The notes under the pieces: generated by a model
The model's database searches: none
Told to the model about the DNA's origin: nothing
The model's input: only the letters and a program-made list of their open reading frames with translations
Translations under genes and position numbers: made by a program
Shown: positions 49,641 to 61,700 of the stretch, piece by piece
How positions within the stretch are numbered: position 1 is the stretch's first letter
How the letters are laid out: every line of letters begins with the position of its first letter
NCBI GenBank assembly: GCA_024195265.1
Contig: JAJLRJ010000011.1
Location: forward strand, 2,882,866-2,946,865
Direction of reading: 5' to 3'
DNA: 64,000 bases
Origin: Dendrophyllia cribrosa
Lineage: Eukaryota; Cnidaria; Anthozoa; Scleractinia; Dendrophylliidae

Positions 49641-50081
49641 CAGTTCCCCGAGAGAGGGGGGGGGGGGGGGGGGGGGGTACTCCCTATAATAGGCTACACG
49701 GGGATGCTCCGCCCGAAAGGGGTACCTTTTTTAGGCTGGAGGTATGTGAAAGGGTAGGGATTTCACGAAGAATAGGAAATGGTAGCGAAAACACGAGTTG
49801 AAGCATAAAAAAGGTAGAGAAAACTGCAATTTAAGTATTATAAAAAGGGCCTTTCAAAATATATCAAACAGACGCACGTAAAGGCTATATGAAAGGGGTA
49901 CCATTTTCAACGAAAGGTATATGAAAGGGGTACCATTTTCAACGAAAGGTATATGAAAGGGGTACCTTTTCTGTCAAAAACGGTATATGAAAGGGTAAGG
50001 GTTTGGACCTCGAGGCGGAGCATCCCCGTACAAAACCTTGTTGAGTACCCCCCCCCCCCCCCCCCCCCCCCGGGAACAGTT
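49641..50081. mobile_element. Poly-G/poly-C bounded inverted-repeat element
   Basis: The left end CAGTTCCCCGAGAG plus a G run (49657 on) and GTACTCCC ... GGGGATGCTCCGCC is mirrored by GGCGGAGCATCCCCGTAC ... GAGTACCCCC plus a C run and GGGAACAGTT. Inside, TATATGAAAGGGGTACCATT repeats every 32 bp at 49886, 49918 and 49950. Confidence 0.7.
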
Positions 50082-50444
50082 CATCCATTTTTATTTCGTG
50101 ACAGGCGGTCGAGAAATCTAAGTGACCATTCTAGTGAAATTTTGAGTTTTGTAGTCTTAATTTTACCTTTTTAGTTCATATTTCTTTGCGTTCATCACTT
50201 TTAGCGACTTTTTATTCTTATTTCAAGATAATAAAGCAAGCTCATCCGGGACACTGTCCCTATAAATTGAGCAACCGAGAAAAAAAGGTCAACTATTGGA
50301 CAACCAGGCTTGGGTTACTGTGGGTCAACTACACTGTAAATGATTTGTTTGAAGTGTTTATGAAGTTGACTTCGAAACGTTATCAATTGTTCTTCCTCAA
50401 AGGATAGCGTTTGGTTTATTTTTACTTTGGTCTGTATAACAGGT

Positions 50445-50830
50445 CTACATTGTAGCTCTAAAAAGAACTGTTGTTGTTGACAATGATGACGTTTCGACAA
50501 ACTGAGCGAAAGTCATCTTCAGAGCCATGTGAACTGTTAGGTGTGATTGGTGCGTTTCGATTCGTGTATTGTTTGTCTGTTCTGTTGAAAAGTCGGCACA
50601 CTGGTATAGCTTTTGGCATCGGTTTAGTGATGTCTGTTCTAAGTTAGTAGTGTGTAAATGGTGTTCAGCAATGTGATTGTTGACATCACCATTTTTCGTT
50701 TCCCGTTTGTATTTAGCCAGCCGCATCTTCAAATTTCTGGCAGTCGCCGCATTTGATCTTGTATACTGCTCTTTGTCTGTCGCTAGGTTCGTCTTTTGTC
50801 TTTAACATTTGTTAGTAGTTGTCGCAAAGT
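50445..50830 (-). pseudogene. Penelope-like retroelement GIY-YIG endonuclease fragment
   Basis: On the minus strand one frame reads RQRAVYKIKCGDCQKFEDAAG (then stop) and, after a frame change, RETKNGDVNNHIAEHH and TNLEQTSLNRCQ. These blocks and their order resemble the C-terminal endonuclease region of Penelope-like elements, but the central YIG-E-T-GR part is missing, so it is broken by deletion and frameshift. It is flanked by inverted copies of a GACGTTTCGACAAACTGAGC / TCAGTTTGTCGAAATGTC segment (50455-50525 and 50845-50930). Confidence 0.55.
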
Positions 50831-50921
50831 AGCACTTTACAATTCACATGACTCTGAAGATGACTTCAGTTCAGTTTGTCGAAATGTCATTCATTGTCAA
50901 CAACAATAGTTCTTTTCAAAG

Positions 50922-51040
50922 CTACACTAACCCGGACGATCACACTCGACAGACTATTGATACCCCTGGGTTTAAATCATTTACTACACTAACCCGACGA
51001 TCACAATCGACGGACTATTGATACCCCTGGGTTTAAACCG
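50922..51040 (+). repeat. 62-bp tandem duplication
   Basis: CTACACTAACCC(G)GACGATCAC ... GACTATTGATACCCCTGGGT occurs at 50922 and again at 50984. It directly abuts the Penelope-like fragment and may be its terminal region. Confidence 0.75.
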
Positions 51041-51552
51041 GCATTTACAAGATCTCTGATCTATTGATTTGGGTTTCTGTTAGCAAAAATACCGGCTTTT
51101 CTTAAAACACCAGACATGCAGGGCTTTATAAACTAAGCTCCTAAATATACGTACGATCGACAAGAGAACATAGGCAAACAATCTCAGGTAAAAGCTATCG
51201 AATATTTTTTAGCATGAGCGACTGAGAATAATTTTTTATGGATTAAAGAAAAAACAAGTGAAAAAGAAAGAACACAGCTTGTAAAGGCCTTTGTTCTCTT
51301 GTCAATCAGTTGATGTAGGGGACGTGTGAATAATTGTAAGGAGGCACTGACAGGCTACAATTCAATGGTTAACGTGATGCCAGACTTTGGTCAAATTGAA
51401 ACATAGTTGCGGAATAAAATTTTGAAAAGGAAAGTAATTTTATAACAGAGAATTTGACGTTTTTATTCTAGCGATAGATCGAATTGTGCACGAGCCCAAT
51501 TTATCAAAATCGTTTTTTTTAATGACAGTTTGTTTTGGAGCAATTGATTCAA

Positions 51553-51624
51553 TAGGCCGCTTTCGAAATACTAGAGTTCAACTTGATAGTGAGGCCTAGA
51601 GGACACAAACAAAGGGAATAAAAA

Positions 51625-51659
<35 letters not shown>

Positions 51660-51687
51660 TCGGCCTCTTTATCAAGTTAGTGGCCAA
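51553..51687. mobile_element. Hairpin MITE
   Basis: AACTTGATAGTGAGGCCTAG plus AGGACACAAACAAA is mirrored by TTTTGTTTATGTCCTCTTCG plus GCCTCTTTATCAAGTT. Outer ATAGGCCG / TGGCCAAT extend it imperfectly. Confidence 0.7.
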
Positions 51688-52632
51688 TTTAAAACATTCA
51701 ACAGATAGTTGCTTGACTCCATTTTTGACCCAGACTTTGGTTAAATTGAAAAATGATTGAATAAAAAGTTGCCCATCTAAATTAACTGAAATGTTTTTAG
51801 TTTTGTTTCTGGAAAACTCGCGCTCGCGAATTTGTGGACTAAATACAAACTTTCATTTTGAGCATCTAGTTCATACCAAATCGTACTTCGTTTCGAAGTA
51901 TAAAATTAACGAGGAAAATAGGAAACAATATTTAGGAAAAGAAAGTTCTTCTTTATTAAAACAGACAATTTGATCAACTAATTTTACGCGTACTGACAAA
52001 GAAGATGTTTTCGAAAAGTGTCAGCCAATGTAACCATGGAAACAAATGATTTGATGTGTCTTAATTAGGAATTTGCAGTTGATAAACTGTCAGTGCCACC
52101 TTAATACAAACACCCACCACATCAATCGAGTCTACAACTGTAATGGTAATACCTACACGCTGAGCGATCGACCAAACAAAATCGTATTTCCTTTGTAAGA
52201 GAAGTTTTGCAAGCAATTGTATAACATTTTGACATTTGCTTTGCATAAAGATATGTTCACCGAAACAAAAAGAAAAACAGGCCGTAAACTGAATCGTCAA
52301 ATTATCAACCATATAAATTAAACGATCGCTCAACGTCCAAATGGTGGCTGAGATTAAAATTGTCAGAAGTTATTTTACCTAAGACCTAAGACCTTCCTCC
52401 CATTGTAAAACTTAAGTGCTGATTTGACGGTTCAAACAATTAACAGCCAGTACGCGATTCAGCAAAATGAATTAACGTCAACATCCCCCCGGCTTTTCAT
52501 GTCAATTTGATAAGAAGACTTAACAGTCAGATCCGAATTCGCTCTTCCTCAGAATTAATACACTTGATACTAAAACAAGCTAAAGTATTTGCTCATGTTT
52601 AGCCACCATTTGTACAAAAATATATATATGAA

Positions 52633-52745
52633 CTAAACCAAGTTCTTATCTTTGAAGAGACCCTCCTGATTCGTCCATTCCAGTTTGTCCTCTTGAATTG
52701 TTTCTTCAGTCCTCCGTTTCCTGACTTTGATGCTCTTTGAAGTTC
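52633..52745 (-). CDS. Candidate terminal coding exon of an unrecognised gene
   Basis: On the minus strand a good acceptor (TATATTTTCAG, ending at 52746) is followed by an open frame in phase 1 that ends in TAG: TSKSIKVRKRRTEETIQEDK, then LEWTNQEGLFKDKNLV. Composition looks protein-like (basic patch, then acidic/aromatic). A minus-strand donor (CCGAAG/GTAAGAAT, near 53145) could join upstream in phase (ITPTEG), but an exon start for that piece is unclear. I do not recognise the protein. It could be a chance frame; the acceptor quality is the main support. Confidence 0.28.
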
Positions 52746-52749
52746 CTGA

Positions 52750-53690
52750 AAATATAAATGAACGATTGATAAGATAAAATGTTAGGGTTACAGACAACTA
52801 AGGTTGAATTTTAGGTGCATTAGACGTGGCTTTCAGTAACAGTTAATAGCATACAATGAAAGAATAAACGATTTCTAACAAAATTTCGACATTGGTTTCA
52901 AGGCCTTAGCTCCTTAAGTTGAACTGTAAAATGTTCTTTTTACAGTACATGCAGCTTGAACGAAATTAACCAGATTGAGACTTTTTTAAAAGACAACTTC
53001 TCAGCTTATTGCAAGACAAACGCAATACCAAAACGCAGAGACGTTGTAAGACGAAGAGAAGCTCAACGCACGTGTCCACTTCATCGAACAAAATTTTATA
53101 CTTTTTGACTGATCTAAATGTAATTTTTTGCGAAGCGATTCTTACCTTCGGTTGGAGTTATGTGGTGACTTTTTCCTTGGCGGTAAGTGTTCCCGCAGTC
53201 TTTCAAATTTCCTCAAGAGCGCCAAAAAGTTTTACAACTTACGATACATCTAAACACGAACACGACCTGCTTGATTTGCGGCGAGGGCTATGATTATTTC
53301 ATGAATATTGATTAGAAACTACGTTTGCACGCTTTTCAGTGATGAAAGCGCAAATAAAGAAAGAAAAAAGCACGTGATAACAAAGCTTCCATTCAACAAG
53401 ATATAACACATTCAACACATTCAATAATACATTCAAGACAGTACTACGAGAAAAGAACATCATTTTTTTTGCATTTTAGACGCAGTGCGCTTTTTATCGA
53501 ATTAACCTAGCGCGTTTCATTTTGAAATCCGGGAGGGGAGAATTTTTATTAACCCTCGGGCGTACAAGAAAAGACAATGGATGCTACCCCTCTTATTTTT
53601 TTTTTCATTTCTTTGGCGGCTTTTAATTTGGGATGCAATTTTTTCGTACGACACGTGATGTGGCCATGATAACCAATTTTTAATAGGTAC
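52750..53690. other. Non-coding stretch apart from possible upstream exon
   Basis: It contains the possible minus-strand donor near 53145 noted above. Otherwise only short frames and AT-rich DNA. Confidence 0.35.
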
Positions 53691-53699
53691 GCCCTCTGA

Positions 53700-53936
53700 A
53701 ATATTGAGTTTTCTTTGCTATTTAATTCATTGCTATTTAATTCATTTACTCTTCATATTGTACCTCCGCTGCAAACATTTAATTTACTTTATTTAATCCG
53801 GCACCCTGACATTTTTAACTTTTTAGTTATTTCAGGTTGCTGGTACCTTTAATTATTATATTTATATTTAATTAATCCTTGCCGGAATTTATTTATTTAA
53901 ACTTCTCTGGGTACAATAAAGTTTTGTTGTTGTTGT
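53700..53936 (+). mobile_element. 3' tail of a non-LTR retroelement
   Basis: AT-rich sequence ending GGGTACAATAAAGTTTTGTT plus a TTG microsatellite, typical of a non-LTR 3' end. ATTTAATTCATTGCTATTTAATTCATT upstream is a short local duplication. No coding remnant. Confidence 0.45.
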
Positions 53937-55738
53937 AAGTTTCTTTAGTATCTGCACTTTCCTAGTCTGTTGACTAATATATCCAGCATATTCATTTCCG
54001 AAAAGAAGAAACCTCGTACTTAATACGGACACGTGACGGAGAATTTGGTTGGGAAATAGAAGTTGGAATGCAAAGTAAAAAATTGCAGCAGAACGTATAT
54101 TCCCTTTTATCCCAATTTTTGCCCTTTTTACCGGAATCTAAATAAAGGTGATTTCAAAAAGTGATTGCACATAATATTTGATATAAATTCATCGAGGAAA
54201 CCATCCGTCACGTCACGTCACGTCACGTCACGTCACGGATGCAACACTGAACTTTTTTTATAACAGCCAGGACTTGAAACCTTCCTCTAATGCTGCTCTA
54301 GCACCAAATTTGAAAACCAAAATGGCTGAAACACCATCAAGTTGTTTGACCGTTAGGTTCTTGTAAAGTTAATGTTACAAAATGTGACATGCATAAATGT
54401 AAACTGGAATAAACTGGTTTCAGTTACACCTGGTGAAACTCTTGATTTGTAGCGAAACGGTGTCCTAAGGTTTACACTTTTCACAGCAGTTTATGGAGAC
54501 AAAATTGGGTTTGGGGCACCAAACAAAGTTCCATGTTACCATGGCAACGAAGAAGAAACGCCCCTAATAAAGGTCATTTTTTACATCCCCTAAAGACCTA
54601 CCTGCATGCAAAATATGAAGGAGAGGAGGATGTAAACAAATTTCTTTCCCACTTTTCTCAATTCTTTCAGAGTTAACGTCGAAAGGGTCAAACTAATTTT
54701 TTTCTAGAAGCAACTAAAATAATTGTATTTAAACTTTTAAAGCGGCGAAATGATTTTACAAAGAAGGTCTTAATTATTAATTAGAGACCCGGCGACGCTA
54801 TGATTTAAGTTGTATAAATAGGAACGCATGGACGGCGAGGCGGCGCATCCAAAGTGAATGCGCAAACAGGCAGTTAAAGAAAAATATACGTATTAAAATT
54901 ATGTTGTGGTTATATGTTAGTCGTCTGCATATGTTCTTTTTAATCTGTACTGCAATGTATCCGACGCTCGCAATTCATTGCAATTTTGATAAATATAACT
55001 CTAAAAATACTCGAGTTAATTGAAAAAGTTGACGCATAACATGAATACTGCTAGATGAAACTATTACATTAATGTATAATAATTACATCACGCAGAAACC
55101 TGTCAGGTCATGTTTAATCAGTTTTGCACAAAAAGTGATAAATATTGTTAGATTATTGGCAGAAATGTTTTGTTTAAATTAAATACTGTTAATTCGAAAC
55201 CCTTTTGCAGTCTACACAATCCTTAAAAAAAACAAAACACACGCACACAAATAATTAAAATCAAATCGTCAGGGGTCCATTTTATAGTAATTCGTTTTGT
55301 CAAATAAGTACCGCTCCAGGGAACAACAACGCATGTCGATACAGAATAGTTTACTTTAGATCCGCTTAACTTTAATAATAGATAATTTGTGGAGCTTCCC
55401 ATTGGAAACACGCTGTATACTTAAATTTCAAATCAAACACGATATGGACCGTTTAACTAGCCTCTTCTGAGCCAGTAAAAGGCGAGACACGCTATCAATT
55501 TAGATCTGACTTGGTGACAGGAAGGGAAACAAAGCAAAAAGGAACTCAAGTAAGAAAACGTTATCTTTTCTTGATACATTTAAAAATATATATTAAGGCG
55601 TTATTTTAAGGTGTGTATTTGTTACACCTTTAAAATTCAAGGGGAGTTTGCTGACGTTACTTCATTTTAGGCTTGTTACAATGCAATAACTTTATTTGCA
55701 CACGATAAAAATTAAAACGATGCTCAGTATCAGATTTG
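53937..55738. other. Non-coding stretch with one microsatellite
   Basis: The only clear feature is an ACGTC pentanucleotide microsatellite of about six units at 54206-54236. No gene or RNA could be supported. Confidence 0.5.
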
Positions 55739-55870
55739 AAATACTATTTTACAAGGCTAAAAATGTTGAAAGAAAAAAACGAACGTTTTCGACTAATTTT
55801 AAAAGTCGAGTGACTTAATTAGTCGAAAACGTTTGGGTTTTTTCCTTTTTTAGCCTTGTAAATAGTATTT
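55739..55870. mobile_element. Hairpin MITE
   Basis: AAATACTATTTTACAAGGCT plus AAAAA is mirrored by TTTTTAGCCTTGTAAATAGT plus ATTT. The inner AACGTTTTCGACTAATT / AATTAGTCGAAAACGTTT continue the arms to a short centre near 55805. Confidence 0.85.
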
Positions 55871-56500
55871 TAAATCTTTAAGCGAATATTATGGATATCA
55901 GATTTGAATTTCAAAACATTTAAGATAAAAAAAGTCAAACTATAACAGTGTCCAAAATTATGCCATCGTGGTTTTGCGGAAAAGATACACACTTTTAATT
56001 TTAAATTATTTTCCACCAATTATTCTTATCACCGTCTAACTATCGATATTATGGTGAAAATTATAACGAGTTTTTCAGCTAAAATATCGTCGACAGTTTG
56101 ATTTGATGGCTGTATAATCATTAATCAAGAGTGCATAGTTGAAACCCATCCTTTCTTTGAAGCCCTAAGTAAATTAAAATAAAGAATTTGCATTTAAACA
56201 ACTTTACTCATGAGGGGCAGCTGTACCGACATGCGGGCTATTCGAATTTTCCAATTACATAATTTCCTCTCTTTTGCTATTTTCTATTTTTCTCTCCCGG
56301 TAATCATAAACAAAAATTCATTTGTTGATAAAAAAAATTGTGGAAAATGGCAATGATACTGGCATTCAGTTCTTTTGACATTTTAATTCGAAAGCAGATC
56401 CAAGTAACCATGGTAACCACACTGTTACTGACCACAGCATCAAAACTATCGGCAACCTCACCAGTAACTTTTCCGTTCTCAAGAAATGTAACGGAAAATT

Positions 56501-57000
56501 NNNNNNNNNNNNNNNNNNNNNNNNNNNNNNNNNNNNNNNNNNNNNNNNNNNNNNNNNNNNNNNNNNNNNNNNNNNNNNNNNNNNNNNNNNNNNNNNNNNN
56601 NNNNNNNNNNNNNNNNNNNNNNNNNNNNNNNNNNNNNNNNNNNNNNNNNNNNNNNNNNNNNNNNNNNNNNNNNNNNNNNNNNNNNNNNNNNNNNNNNNNN
56701 NNNNNNNNNNNNNNNNNNNNNNNNNNNNNNNNNNNNNNNNNNNNNNNNNNNNNNNNNNNNNNNNNNNNNNNNNNNNNNNNNNNNNNNNNNNNNNNNNNNN
56801 NNNNNNNNNNNNNNNNNNNNNNNNNNNNNNNNNNNNNNNNNNNNNNNNNNNNNNNNNNNNNNNNNNNNNNNNNNNNNNNNNNNNNNNNNNNNNNNNNNNN
56901 NNNNNNNNNNNNNNNNNNNNNNNNNNNNNNNNNNNNNNNNNNNNNNNNNNNNNNNNNNNNNNNNNNNNNNNNNNNNNNNNNNNNNNNNNNNNNNNNNNNN
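56501..57000. other. Assembly gap, 500 N
   Basis: Exactly 500 N, a round number typical of a placeholder. Its true length is unknown, and the sequences on either side need not be adjacent in the genome. Confidence 0.99.
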
Positions 57001-57059
57001 CCCAGTTGGAGGCCTGAAGTTAGGTCAGTCCTCTGCCAGGTGGGGAGGGGATTTTCATA

Positions 57060-57866
57060 CAGTCAACTCTCTCTAAGACAGACACCACTGGGATCAGAAC
57101 CAGCTGTCCATCTATAAAGAGAGGTGTCCACCTATAAAGAGAGGTGTCCATCTATAAAGACAGGTGTCCATCTATAAAGACAGGTGTCCATCTATAAAGA
57201 CAGGTGTCCATCTATAAAGACAGGTGTCCATCTATAAAGACAGGTGTCCATCTATAAAGACAGGTGTCCATCTATAAAGACAGGTGTCCATCTATAAAGA
57301 CAGGTGTCCATCTATAAAGACAGGTGTCCATCTATAAAGAGAGGTGTCCATCTATAAAGAGAGGTGTCCATCTATAAAGAGAGGTGTCCATCTATAAAGA
57401 CAGGTGTCCATCTACAAAGACAGGTGTCCATCTATAAAGAGAGGTGTCCATCTATAAAGAGAGGTGTCCATCTATAAAGACAGGTGTCCATCTATAAAGA
57501 CAGGTGTCCATCTATAAAGACAGGTGTCCATCTATAAAGAGAGGTGTCCATCTCTTATCAGAGAGTTCAGTTAATAAAGTCATTGACTGAAGTGCGGTAG
57601 AGACCATCTTTAGTTGTCCATCTAACAGGAGTCTGTCTAATAAAGAGAGTTCAGTTACAGTAAAAAAGGTGACTGAAGTGTGCTTGAAACCATCTTTAGT
57701 TGTCCATCTAACAGGAGTCTGTCTGATAAAGAGAGTTCAGTTGCAGTAAAATAAGTGACTCATGAAGTGTGCTTGAGACCTTCTTTAGGTGTCCATTTTA
57801 TAAACAACCATCTTTACTTGTCCGGTGTCCACCCCTGACGGGTGTCCATTTAGAGAGAGTTGACTG
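57060..57866. mobile_element. pogo-like MITE with satellite-expanded interior
   Basis: The ends CAGTCAACTCTCTCTAA (57060-57076) and TTAGAGAGAGTTGACTG (57850-57866) are exact inverted copies and resemble pogo/Tigger termini. Inside are the 20-bp array listed next and about 2.5 units of a roughly 100-bp repeat (57560-57800; CATCTTTAGTTGTCCATCTA, TAAAGAGAGTTCAGTT). No coding. Confidence 0.75.
57101..57556 (+). repeat. 20-bp satellite array, about 22 copies
   Basis: The unit is GAGGTGTCCATCTATAAAGA with a G/C switch at position 1 (GAGG or CAGG). Units are otherwise almost invariant (one CACC, one CTAC). The phrase GTGTCCA...TA also occurs in the element's own terminal region, so the array probably grew from it. 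Confidence 0.95.
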
Positions 57867-57878
57867 CACACATTTCAC

Positions 57879-58032
57879 AGTAAGTATGTGGTATGATCAC
57901 AGTAAGTATGTGGTATGCTCGCAGTAAGTATGTGGTATGCTCACAGTAAGTATGTGGTATGCTCACAGTAAGTATGTGGTATGCTCACAGTAAGTATGTG
58001 GTATGCTCACAGTAAGTATGTGGTATGCTCGC
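57879..58032 (+). repeat. 22-bp tandem repeat, 7 copies
   Basis: AGTAAGTATGTGGTATGCTC plus AC/GC starts at 57879, 57901, 57923, 57945, 57967, 57989 and 58011. It begins 12 bp after the end of the pogo-like MITE. Confidence 0.93.
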
Positions 58033-58435
58033 AGTGAATCTAAACTCCTAAATAAGTAGAATGTTTCCCTGGTCCCTCAATAAAGCTTTTTATTACAAGT
58101 TAGTGAATGTCATTATCATTTAAAACTTGTATCCTTCATAATTTGCACCTGAATTAAAAAAAAAGAAACAACAACTGCTCTACAACATGCAATTCAATGG
58201 TACATGTACAAGAGCATTTGTTTTACAGTTTGAGTGTATTTTTAAGGCATTTCATTTGTTTCTTTTCTGGCCTACTTATCAACTAAACAATAAATAGGCT
58301 TTTTACTTAACATAAAATAATAAGTACCTGTTGTGCTTAACCATGAGAAACACAAGAATAAACATTAAATTCTAATTATCCAAACGTTTCTTATGCAGAT
58401 CATCTGACTTTTTGCCAGTCACTCCTGCTAAACAG

Positions 58436-58572
58436 GGCATAAGGGCATGAACCATTATTATCCATGTGGCATAAGGGCATGAACCATCATTATCCATACA
58501 ATGGCATAAGGGCATGAACCATCATTATCCATACAATGGCATAAGAGCATAGACCATCATTATCCATACAAT
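58436..58572 (+). repeat. 32-35-bp tandem repeat, 4 copies
   Basis: GGCATAAGGGCATGAACCAT starts units at 58436, 58468, 58503 and 58538. It probably lies in or near the 3' UTR of the minus-strand gene that follows. Confidence 0.9.
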
Positions 58573-58776
58573 GATGACTCAGCAGTGCCCTGGTCATGTA
58601 ATTTAATAAATAACTTAATAACCAAAGTAGCTGACTTGACACAGCACACAAAGTACCATAACAATATTGGCCAATATTAAAAAGTGTGACAGGATGAATA
58701 TTTTGATTACAGTGTACATGACATGTGTGTTGGCATTATTCCCCTGGAATGTAGTGTTTGCAGTGCTTTTATCATA

Positions 58777-61700
58777 TTATGCAGGACACTTCTCACATTG
58801 TACCTTTATCAGACTTCCACCCTCATTCAAAGTGTTCCTGTCATAGGTAGCTTCCAAACCATTCTCATCCAACAGCAAGCTGCTATTGCGTGGAGAGGAG
58901 TTTGTAAAATGTGAATGATTTTGTAAATCTTGGATGTAGCTCCCTGGAGTGATTCCAACCTGGCAGTTGGAGTTCATCTGGTTATCATCAGAACAAGCAA
59001 CCTTTTCTTTGCTTTCCTCACCACCTTTGTCATTCTCGATACAGTTTGTCATGGCCTCATCCAAGACATAAACTGTCTCGATCATGCGTGCATCTTCATT
59101 TACAGGACCTGAAACATCGCATTCCTCAGAATAAAGTTTATCAGCAGAATTCAGCGGGTTATAAATGTCTGATTCAGCTGCATTTGCACCACAGTTGCTA
59201 TTAGAAACAGCTGCTTCTGTGTCAATAACACTATTTTTATTAGATGATGCTTCATGATGTGACCATGGTAAGTTGAGGCTAGCTTCTTTTCCTTCTGCCT
59301 TGGATAAAAGGCCATTCAAAGTATTACTGTTTGATTTGTCCAAGCTTTGACTTAATGTGACCTGCTCTTCTTTGCTTGAAGTTAAACTAACTTCATCTTC
59401 ATCTTTTGTGCTTTCTTTCACAGACAAAGTATTTTCAGCTTGAATGACATCCCTTGGAGTTTCACTCTGATTGCTATCTTTCAACAAACTTGGAAATTCA
59501 GGGGCTGCTTCTTCTGTGATCGGAGACATAGGATCATTACTTGGAGGTGCTAGCACAGTGCTTGAAGTTATGGCCCTCTCATAGAAGTCCTGCAAATGAA
59601 CCAAATAAGCATAAAAATGTGGTTATAAAAATATTAATGCCCTATTCTGAAATATATGTATGCTTGGAATTTTCACTGTTTTTTATGTACAACAGTACTG
59701 TTTTGATGTGTTTACCTTAGAATTTATTTTATGACTTAAAGGTTGACTTTAAGGAATTGTGGCATTTCACAGACTATCTATAACAGTGGGCAAGGGGACA
59801 CAGAAAATGCTCTTCCCTCTCACTACACCTACTGGCATGTTTTGACTCTGCCACACCCTCATTTCTGATGTTACCAATAAACTTGCCTTCTTCTCTTGAA
59901 GTTCTTCAAGCACTTTTGGAATGTCAGCAGCAGTACTAGGAGGGGATAAATTGAGAGCCAAAAGATGTTCCAAAACTTCTGGGTGAAGGTTTAATTTGCG
60001 AGGAACCTGAATGACAAAATAGGCTTATATTTTTAAAAAGGCAATGCGACACTTTGCAATTTATTATATTGTTTTGTGCAACATGCAATTTTATTGCAAG
60101 ACACATTGCAAAAAAAACACTTCAGAGTGTATCACCCCTTTAAGATACCTGTGATCATGCTAACTTTAATTAATGCTTAACAGTTATCACCCTAAGTCTC
60201 TGATCTTTGTGCAACTTGTCTTGTATTGTTTTGTTTTGCAAAGGCTGCATGCAACTTAAGAAATGGTAAACATGCCTACATTGAGTTATGGATGCATGTG
60301 GGAGGTTGCTAAGCACAAAAGCGTAATAGTTGTTTGAGGTGATAGCCAAGAGCGACTCTAGCTTCTTGAGTGTTTAGCAAATCTCCCAAGTGCATCAATA
60401 ACTCGATGTATGCACAGCTGGGATGTTTACCATTTCTTTTAAAACATATCATGAAGATGTAACATATCAAAATTGCAGGCAAAACAAGCTGCATGACATG
60501 AGCACTCTACCCACTGGTAAATGAATGGCACATATCAACCAATCAGAACATGCACTTTCCTTGAGGTACAATGTATGTTATAAAAGAACTTCATGTCCAG
60601 CAATTCCTGAGGGCTGCAACAAGCTGACATATTCATGCAATGTAACTCATACTCTGAACTGGACAAGGGTAGTAGCAAAAATCAATGCAAGTTATACAAA
60701 GATATACATTAGATATTTAACAAAAGGTTTGTAATCTTTTGAAAATTTGAATTTCAGGACTTTCCATGACTCCTCCCATTGACCTCTCAAAGTATTCCAT
60801 TTAACCTAATGTTCACAAGTTGTTTTGAAATATTATCAAAACTATCATTGATTTTAGGCTTACACGATTTTCTCCTCTTCCTTTTTGATTCACAGATCTG
60901 GAAAATGTAATTTTAAAATGTCTTGACTTTCCAGGTTAACATAACCCATGTGAACCCTGCAACGATGCCTTAAGAAACTCAGTTCAAAATGTTTCTGACC
61001 TCCTTTGCAGAAGACCGCCTTCCTTTTCGGCTGCCCCTTCTTGGACTTCTAGCAAGTCCAGCGAAGACTCCAACAAGATCATCAGTGGCTGACTTGCGCC
61101 GGAGAAACGTCCCCTCACCATCAGACTTTGAGAAATCAGCACCTGTAGTTTACAAAGGAAATAAGTGCTACTCACAGCCCTACCTAATTTGGATTGCTAA
61201 ATTAGAGTTACCTTGGTTGTACAAATTTCAAGCAATTCTTGGCTTGTTTAAGCCTAACTTTTTAGCAATGATATAACTACAGTATCATTGATGGTAAATT
61301 TATTATTGTATAACAAAAAATATTTCAATTACCTGATGTCCCCAGGGTTGGAACTAAGAACTTGTCCACTGACTCAATGTACTGAGTGTTAATACTTTCA
61401 GGCAAACTTAAATATTGAAATCATGACTTGTTTACTTTGGCACAATTATTTATTGAAAAATTATGTTAGCAAAGCCTAACTTAATACCAGGAATTTTAGG
61501 AAAAACTAAATATTATCCGATCTCCTGTCAAACAGATTTTTGTTTAGTGGAGGATGTAGAGGGATGTTACTTTTGTGCGAGCAATAACTTATCTTGGCGA
61601 GTGCATCCTGAAAGTCCCTAGCCCAGCTAGTAAGTGCTCTTAAAAATAATGACTCCATCAATCAAGCCCGCTTATCCCCCCCCCTGGGGCCTTTGTTGGG

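Noticed and set aside
53009..53293. 94-codon + frame with hydrophobic stretch
   Set aside because: No similarity recognised, no gene context, and it overlaps the candidate minus-strand donor region.
54206..54236. Tandem ACGTC as a possible CRE/E-box regulatory array
   Set aside because: A simple pentanucleotide microsatellite explains it, and there is no adjacent gene.
56338..57117. A 259-codon open frame on the + strand
   Set aside because: Most of it is the 500-N gap; the real sequence on either side is short and unlike a protein.
57101..58572. Possible CRISPR-like array
   Set aside because: The repeats are head-to-tail with no unique spacers, in an animal genome and inside or beside a MITE.
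60860..60895. Extra 34-nt exon (SKRKRRKS or QKGRGENR) in the minus-strand gene, with good AG and GT borders
   Set aside because: Including it shifts the next exon into a frame with an early stop, while skipping it keeps all phases. It could still be an alternative exon.
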